Part shown: one piece after another, positions 19,101-21,046 of the stretch
Layout: every line of letters starts with the position of its first letter
How positions within the stretch are numbered: position 1 is the stretch's first letter
NCBI RefSeq assembly: GCF_000485595.1
Contig: NW_014579165.1
Location: 23,927 to 44,972 of the forward strand
From: Priapulus caudatus
Taxonomy: Eukaryota > Priapulida > Priapulimorpha > Priapulimorphida > Priapulidae
DNA: 21,046 nucleotides
Direction: 5' to 3'
Notes under the pieces: generated by a model
The model's input: only the letters and a program-made list of their open reading frames with translations
Told to the model about the DNA's origin: nothing
Database searches by the model: none
Position numbers and translations under genes: made by a program

Positions 19101-19890
19101 CACAACAATCTCAAACAAAAACACTCAACAAAAAGTCACACCACAGAAGAGGGCTACACAACACAGACACAAGTTTGCTTTCAAACAGGACAAAATTTTT
19201 TTTTTTTACGCGGACGAAAGGGTTTTCCGTCGTCGTTGCCGCGGCGACGCGTACCGTCCATCCGCGCACGTCCTGTAGATTGGGATTCGCGATGTGGTCG
19301 AGCAGCATCTTCACGATGGAGACCCAGCCTTGCCGCGCCGCGTACATCAGTGGCGTCATCTTGTGTCTGAAACGGGAAACGAGTCACGATGTGGGCGAGG
19401 AGTTTGCGTGTGTTACCTCCAGGAGGCGCTGTGAGGTACTTGTTTTTTTAGTACGTGGACAAACGACGGGACGCATGGGCTAAGAATATTGTTCGGTGGT
19501 ACCTAGGGTAGGAGTATGCTGATGCCTCAGAAAACAGCAAAGAGAAGTAGAAAAGGAAAGAAAAACAGATAAAATATATGACCTAAAAAATAAAAATTAA
19601 ATGTAGTTATAAAAATCTAATTAATAAAGTAATAGAAGGAAATTTAAAGCAATTCAGGTGAGCTTCGAAGTGAAATAAATTCGGCGAAACGTCCTCAAAC
19701 GAGGGCCGGCATCGCACGACAATCGAACGGCGAAACAAGTGAACGTGAATCGTGCTAGGTGGCGCTGGCGCTGCACTCACTTGTCGAAGGTGTTTACGTC
19801 GGCTCCTTTCTCCAGCAGCTTCTCTACGCAGACGAAGACATTACGCTCAGATCCCTTGTTGGAAGCGCAAGCAGCCATGAGTACGGTGAA
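14617..19890 (-). CDS. ASZ1: ASZ1/GASZ-like gene, partial, spliced (exons A-E)
   Basis: Join in transcript order: 19890-19781, 19366-19255, (18633-18534), 16088-15497, 14658-14617. GASZ is known as a germline ankyrin-SAM protein anchored on the mitochondrial outer membrane/nuage, where it supports piRNA biogenesis. Seen here: two clear ankyrin repeats (TVLMAACAS, then TPLMYAARQG with VKMLLDHIANPN), a probable third (RGH, KAFVEAGAD), a proline-rich linker, and then YGDLELFLSG, which closely resembles the first SAM helix of vertebrate ASZ1 (FGDLEVFLHG as I recall it). The order ankyrin, linker, SAM and the 8-11 residue insertion in the exon A repeat also fit ASZ1. All junctions are GT-AG and phase-compatible. 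The start codon and first ankyrin repeats are off the right edge; most of SAM and the C-terminus are absent. A different ANK-SAM protein is possible but less likely. Confidence 0.75.
14660..14998. other. GASZ intron D-E, unique part
   Basis: AT-rich intron sequence between the exon E acceptor and the 92-bp array. The plus-strand frame at 14787-15014 has no recognisable domain and I treat it as chance. Confidence 0.5.
14999..15235. repeat. 92-bp tandem repeat, 2.6 units
   Basis: GCCATTACTTTTCTAGTTAT starts at 14999, 15091 and 15183, so the unit is exactly 92 bases. Each unit holds four TTTTCTAGT-like words and ends CACCGCTGGAACGTACGTGT. Copies differ by only two or three bases, so the duplication is recent. 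The third copy diverges after 15238 (GTGAGCTGTCACAGTTGGAG). It sits in the intron between GASZ exons D and E. Confidence 0.95.
15497..16088 (-). CDS. ASZ1: GASZ exon D: proline-rich linker with PPxY and RRGS modules
   Basis: About 197 codons, open throughout. The acceptor lies after a CT-rich tract ending CTGCTGTAGATAG; two AGs four bases apart allow a start at 16092 (phase 0) or 16088 (phase 1). The N-terminal part, VYYTSHGSDITVATF, may finish the ankyrin domain. Then come a Pro/Ser-rich stretch (PSPSPSPEAEMPRPP), an acidic patch (SPDEEAEAV), and two tandem 37-38 residue modules, each with APPTYGVAPP and SMRRGSLKRV followed by AATGTLSETTV, then PPPPAYQDAVP. PPTY and PPAY are PPxY motifs, known ligands of WW domains; RRGSL fits the PKA phosphorylation consensus. 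The donor is AGTCA|GTGAGT; the in-frame TGA overlaps this donor, so an unspliced form would stop there. The CA joins the G of exon E to make Gln. Confidence 0.7.
16113..16194. repeat. (GAT)n microsatellite upstream of exon D acceptor
   Basis: An almost pure GAT run of about 27 repeats with a few GAC/GAA/GGT interruptions, flanked by GA dinucleotide tracts. On the minus strand the flanking GA run becomes the CT polypyrimidine tract of the exon D acceptor. Confidence 0.95.
16226..18540. repeat. CT-rich minisatellite, about 16 units
   Basis: Each unit has a conserved block, GTGTGACTTACACGCTGG, TAGTTCTGTGCGTAGGC, TATATCTACTGCTTTCCC, followed by a variable CCCTCCCTCC tract. The GACTTAC word is found near 16456, 16611, 16735, 16926, 17055, 17168, 17283, 17398, 17513, 17702, 17834, 18096, 18218 (GACTTTAC) and in broken forms near 17968, 18358 and 18490. 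Unit length varies from about 110 to 190 bases with the CT tract. Plus-strand open frames here are repeat translation (Leu/Pro/Ser) and not genes. The array fills the intron between exons C and D. Confidence 0.95.
18534..18633 (-). CDS. ASZ1: probable GASZ exon C: ankyrin repeat wedged between two arrays
   Basis: This is a unique 90-100 base island between a 62 bp array and the CT-rich minisatellite. On the minus strand it reads GRASRGHILTTKAFVEAGAD then TGSYRARSMAES. From Gly-His to Gly-Ala-Asp there are 13 residues including Asp, the same spacing as in the last ankyrin repeat of vertebrate ASZ1 as I recall it, and SMAES sits where that protein has a similar short motif. The acceptor would be TCACTAG (weak, little pyrimidine tract) at phase 0, matching exon B. 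The donor would be AAAGCA|GTAGAT, phase 1, matching the inner acceptor of exon D. Two residues seem missing between GWT and RGH, which may reflect a sequence error or a shifted acceptor. Without it, B can still join D in frame. Confidence 0.45.
18634..19010. repeat. 62-bp tandem repeat upstream of exon C
   Basis: Five to six copies of a unit built from AACACCTGCAACACAGGTAT, GCTACAGGTGGTCACTG and ATTACAGGTAGCTTGCTGCC, at roughly 18650, 18711, 18772, 18843 and 18904, then degenerate copies to about 19010. Copies differ mainly by one-base insertions. Read on the minus strand, the unit resembles the acceptor side of exon C (TTGCAGGTGT ... GGCAG-CAAGC ... GTCAC). Confidence 0.85.
19020..19254. other. 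GASZ intron between exons B and C, unique part
   Basis: A-rich sequence with a poly-T run (about 19195-19207 plus strand). No further exon seen. Confidence 0.5.
19255..19366 (-). CDS. ASZ1: GASZ exon B: ankyrin repeat
   Basis: The acceptor GTTTCCCGTTTCAG has a good pyrimidine tract. The single base A completes the Lys codon left by exon A, and the exon then reads HKMTPLMYAARQG, VSIVKMLLDHIANPN, LQDVRGWT. This is a textbook ankyrin repeat: TPLMYAA helix 1, VKMLL helix 2, ANPN loop, and the start of the next repeat (D-x-x-G-W-T). The donor is ACG|GTACGC, phase 0. Immediately downstream in the intron on this strand is a CpG-rich run followed by a 12-base poly-A (poly-T on the plus strand near 19195-19207). 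Length (112 nt) and junctions agree exactly with exon A. Confidence 0.8.
19367..19780. other. GASZ intron between exons A and B
   Basis: This 414-base intron has clear donor and acceptor sites. It is A-rich at 19540-19640. TAGGTGGCGCTGG at 19756-19768, just inside the donor end, resembles the Drosophila CTCF motif. Confidence 0.7.
19781..19890 (-). CDS. ASZ1: GASZ exon A: ankyrin repeat with an inserted loop
   Basis: The exon codes for 36 residues plus two bases. It begins FTVLMAACAS, has a polar insertion (NKGSERN), and ends CVEKLLEKGADVNTFD, which is the second helix and loop of an ankyrin repeat. The donor is GACAA|GTGAGT, a near-ideal 5' splice site; the two leftover bases AA join the first base of exon B to make Lys. 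The acceptor is either GATCAG (exon start 19890) or TGTGTAG five bases upstream (start 19895, adding Asp/Asn-Gln before Phe). Both lie in a stretch that is repeated in the adjoining array. The upstream intron runs off the window and is filled by tandem repeats. Confidence 0.75.
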
Positions 19891-20160
19891 CTGATCTACA
19901 CAAACACACGTGGTGGTCAGATGATGCATGCATGTATGTATAACAGTACATGTACGGATGGATACATGTACATGTATAGCAAGCAGTACATCTACGCATA
20001 CATAACACACGTCAACTGATCTACACAAACACACGCGGTGGTCAGATGATGCATGCATGTATAACAGTACACGTACGGATGAATACATGTACATGTATAG
20101 CAAGCAGTACATCTACGCATATGATGGATGTATAATATACATAACACACGTCAACTGATC
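19891..20160. repeat. 125-140 bp tandem repeat next to GASZ exon A
   Basis: The phrase CTGATCTACACAAACACACG starts at 19891, 20016 and 20155, giving spacings of 125 and 139 bases. Each unit continues with GGTGGTCAGATGATGCATGC, a TACATGTACGGATG stretch and AGCAAGCAGTACATCTACGC. The first copy overlaps the acceptor of exon A, so the unit carries the splice acceptor sequence (TGTGTAGATCAG on the minus strand). Confidence 0.85.
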
Positions 20161-20830
20161 TACACAAACACACGTACGGACGGAGGAACGTACATATACA
20201 TAACACACACGTACGGACGGAGGAACGTACATATACATAACACACACGTACGGACGGAGGAACGTACATATACATAACACACTCGTACGGACGGAGGAAC
20301 GTACATATGTATAACACACTCGTACGGACGGAGGAACGTACATATGTATAACACACACGTACGGACGGAGGAACGTACATATACATAACACACACGTATG
20401 GACGGAGGAACGTACATATACATAACACACTCGTACGGACGGAGGAACGTACATATACATAACACACACGTACGGACGGAGGAACGTACATATACATAAC
20501 ACACTCGTACGGACAGAGGAACGTACATATACATAACACACATGTACGGACGGAGGAACGTACATATACATAACACACTCGTACGGACGGAGNCAATGTA
20601 CATATACATAACACACTCGTACAGACGGAGGAACGTATATATATACATAACACACTCGTACAGACGGAGGAACGTACATATACATAACCCACACGTACGG
20701 ACAGAGGAACGTACATATACATAACACACACGTACGGACAGAGGAACGTACATATACATAACACACACGTACGGACAGAGGAACGTACATATACATAACA
20801 CACACGTACGGACACGTACATATGTATAAC
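20161..20830. repeat. 37-bp minisatellite, about 18 units
   Basis: A unit of 37 bases is seen in the regular spacing of GTACGGACGGAGGAACG at 20174, 20211, 20248 and onward. Variation is mostly single substitutions (ACACG/ACTCG, GGACGG/GGACAG, ATACAT/ATGTAT). An N at 20593 interrupts one unit. The minus strand has no stop codon in any of its frames here, which creates three overlapping open frames of 260-310 codons; these are products of the repeat, not genes. Confidence 0.95.
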
Positions 20831-20869
20831 GCACACGTACGGTCAAATGTACATGTATAGCAGGTACAC

Positions 20870-21046
20870 GTATGGATGATGGATGTATATACATAACACA
20901 CGCTGCGGATGGACGTACATGTATATATATATACATAACACATGCTGCGGATGGACGTACATGTATATATATACATAACACATGCTGCGGATGGACGTAC
21001 ATGTATATATATACATAACACATGCTGCGGATGGACGTACATGTAT
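20870..21046. repeat. 40-42 bp tandem repeat at right edge, 4 units or more
   Basis: GCTGCGGATGGACGTACATG recurs at 20902, 20944, 20984 and 21024 with TA-rich spacers. The first interval is 42 bases and the next two are 40; the difference is one extra TA. The array continues past the window. It shares the ACGTACAT/ATACATAACACA words with the 37-bp array and probably derives from it. Confidence 0.9.

Noticed and set aside
20042-21042. Three overlapping 264-309 codon minus-strand frames
   Set aside because: They are translations of the 37-bp and 40-bp arrays in three frames; composition and periodicity follow the repeat.

Overview
The window is eukaryotic nuclear DNA, most likely from an arthropod and tentatively a crustacean. 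It has interrupted coding sequence with GT-AG splice sites, a telomere-type TTAGG run inside a small repeat element at about 3890, and very abundant microsatellites (GA/CT, TA, GTT, GAT, CAG). I see no bacterial operons, rRNA, tRNA or CRISPR arrays. There are three single Ns (1977, 14616, 20593), each at or inside low-complexity or repeat sequence. Many tandem units differ mainly by one-base insertions or deletions, so part of the window looks poorly resolved.

The one gene I can identify is on the minus strand between about 14617 and 19895. It is a piece of ASZ1/GASZ, the ankyrin-repeat plus SAM protein of the germline piRNA pathway. Its exons, in transcript order, are A (19781-19890, ankyrin), B (19255-19366, ankyrin), a probable C (18534-18633, ankyrin), D (15497-16088, a long proline-rich linker) and E (14617-14658, start of the SAM domain, cut by the N at 14616). 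Splice phases agree across A-B, B-C, C-D and D-E. Earlier exons must lie beyond the right edge. The rest of SAM, the coiled coil and the membrane anchor are missing at the gap or lie to the left in places I could not recognise.

The introns of this gene hold most of the window's tandem arrays: 125-140 bp units and 37 bp units upstream of exon A, 62 bp units just upstream of exon C, a CT-rich minisatellite of about 16 units just downstream of exon C, and a GAT tract just upstream of exon D. Three of these arrays contain copies of exon-edge or splice-site sequence of this gene.

The left two thirds (1-14600) have no gene I can name. They hold a tandem duplication (590-1977), a three-copy repeat family with a large inverted pair (2158-3172), a 210 bp inverted-repeat element carrying TTAGG repeats (3815-4025), a TATA-box promoter candidate (4790-4960), CpG-rich stretches (5640-6310, 9720-10500), old transposon-like pieces (11560-12063), and low-complexity tracts. 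The 10109-10472 stretch is open on both strands and has weak exon candidates.
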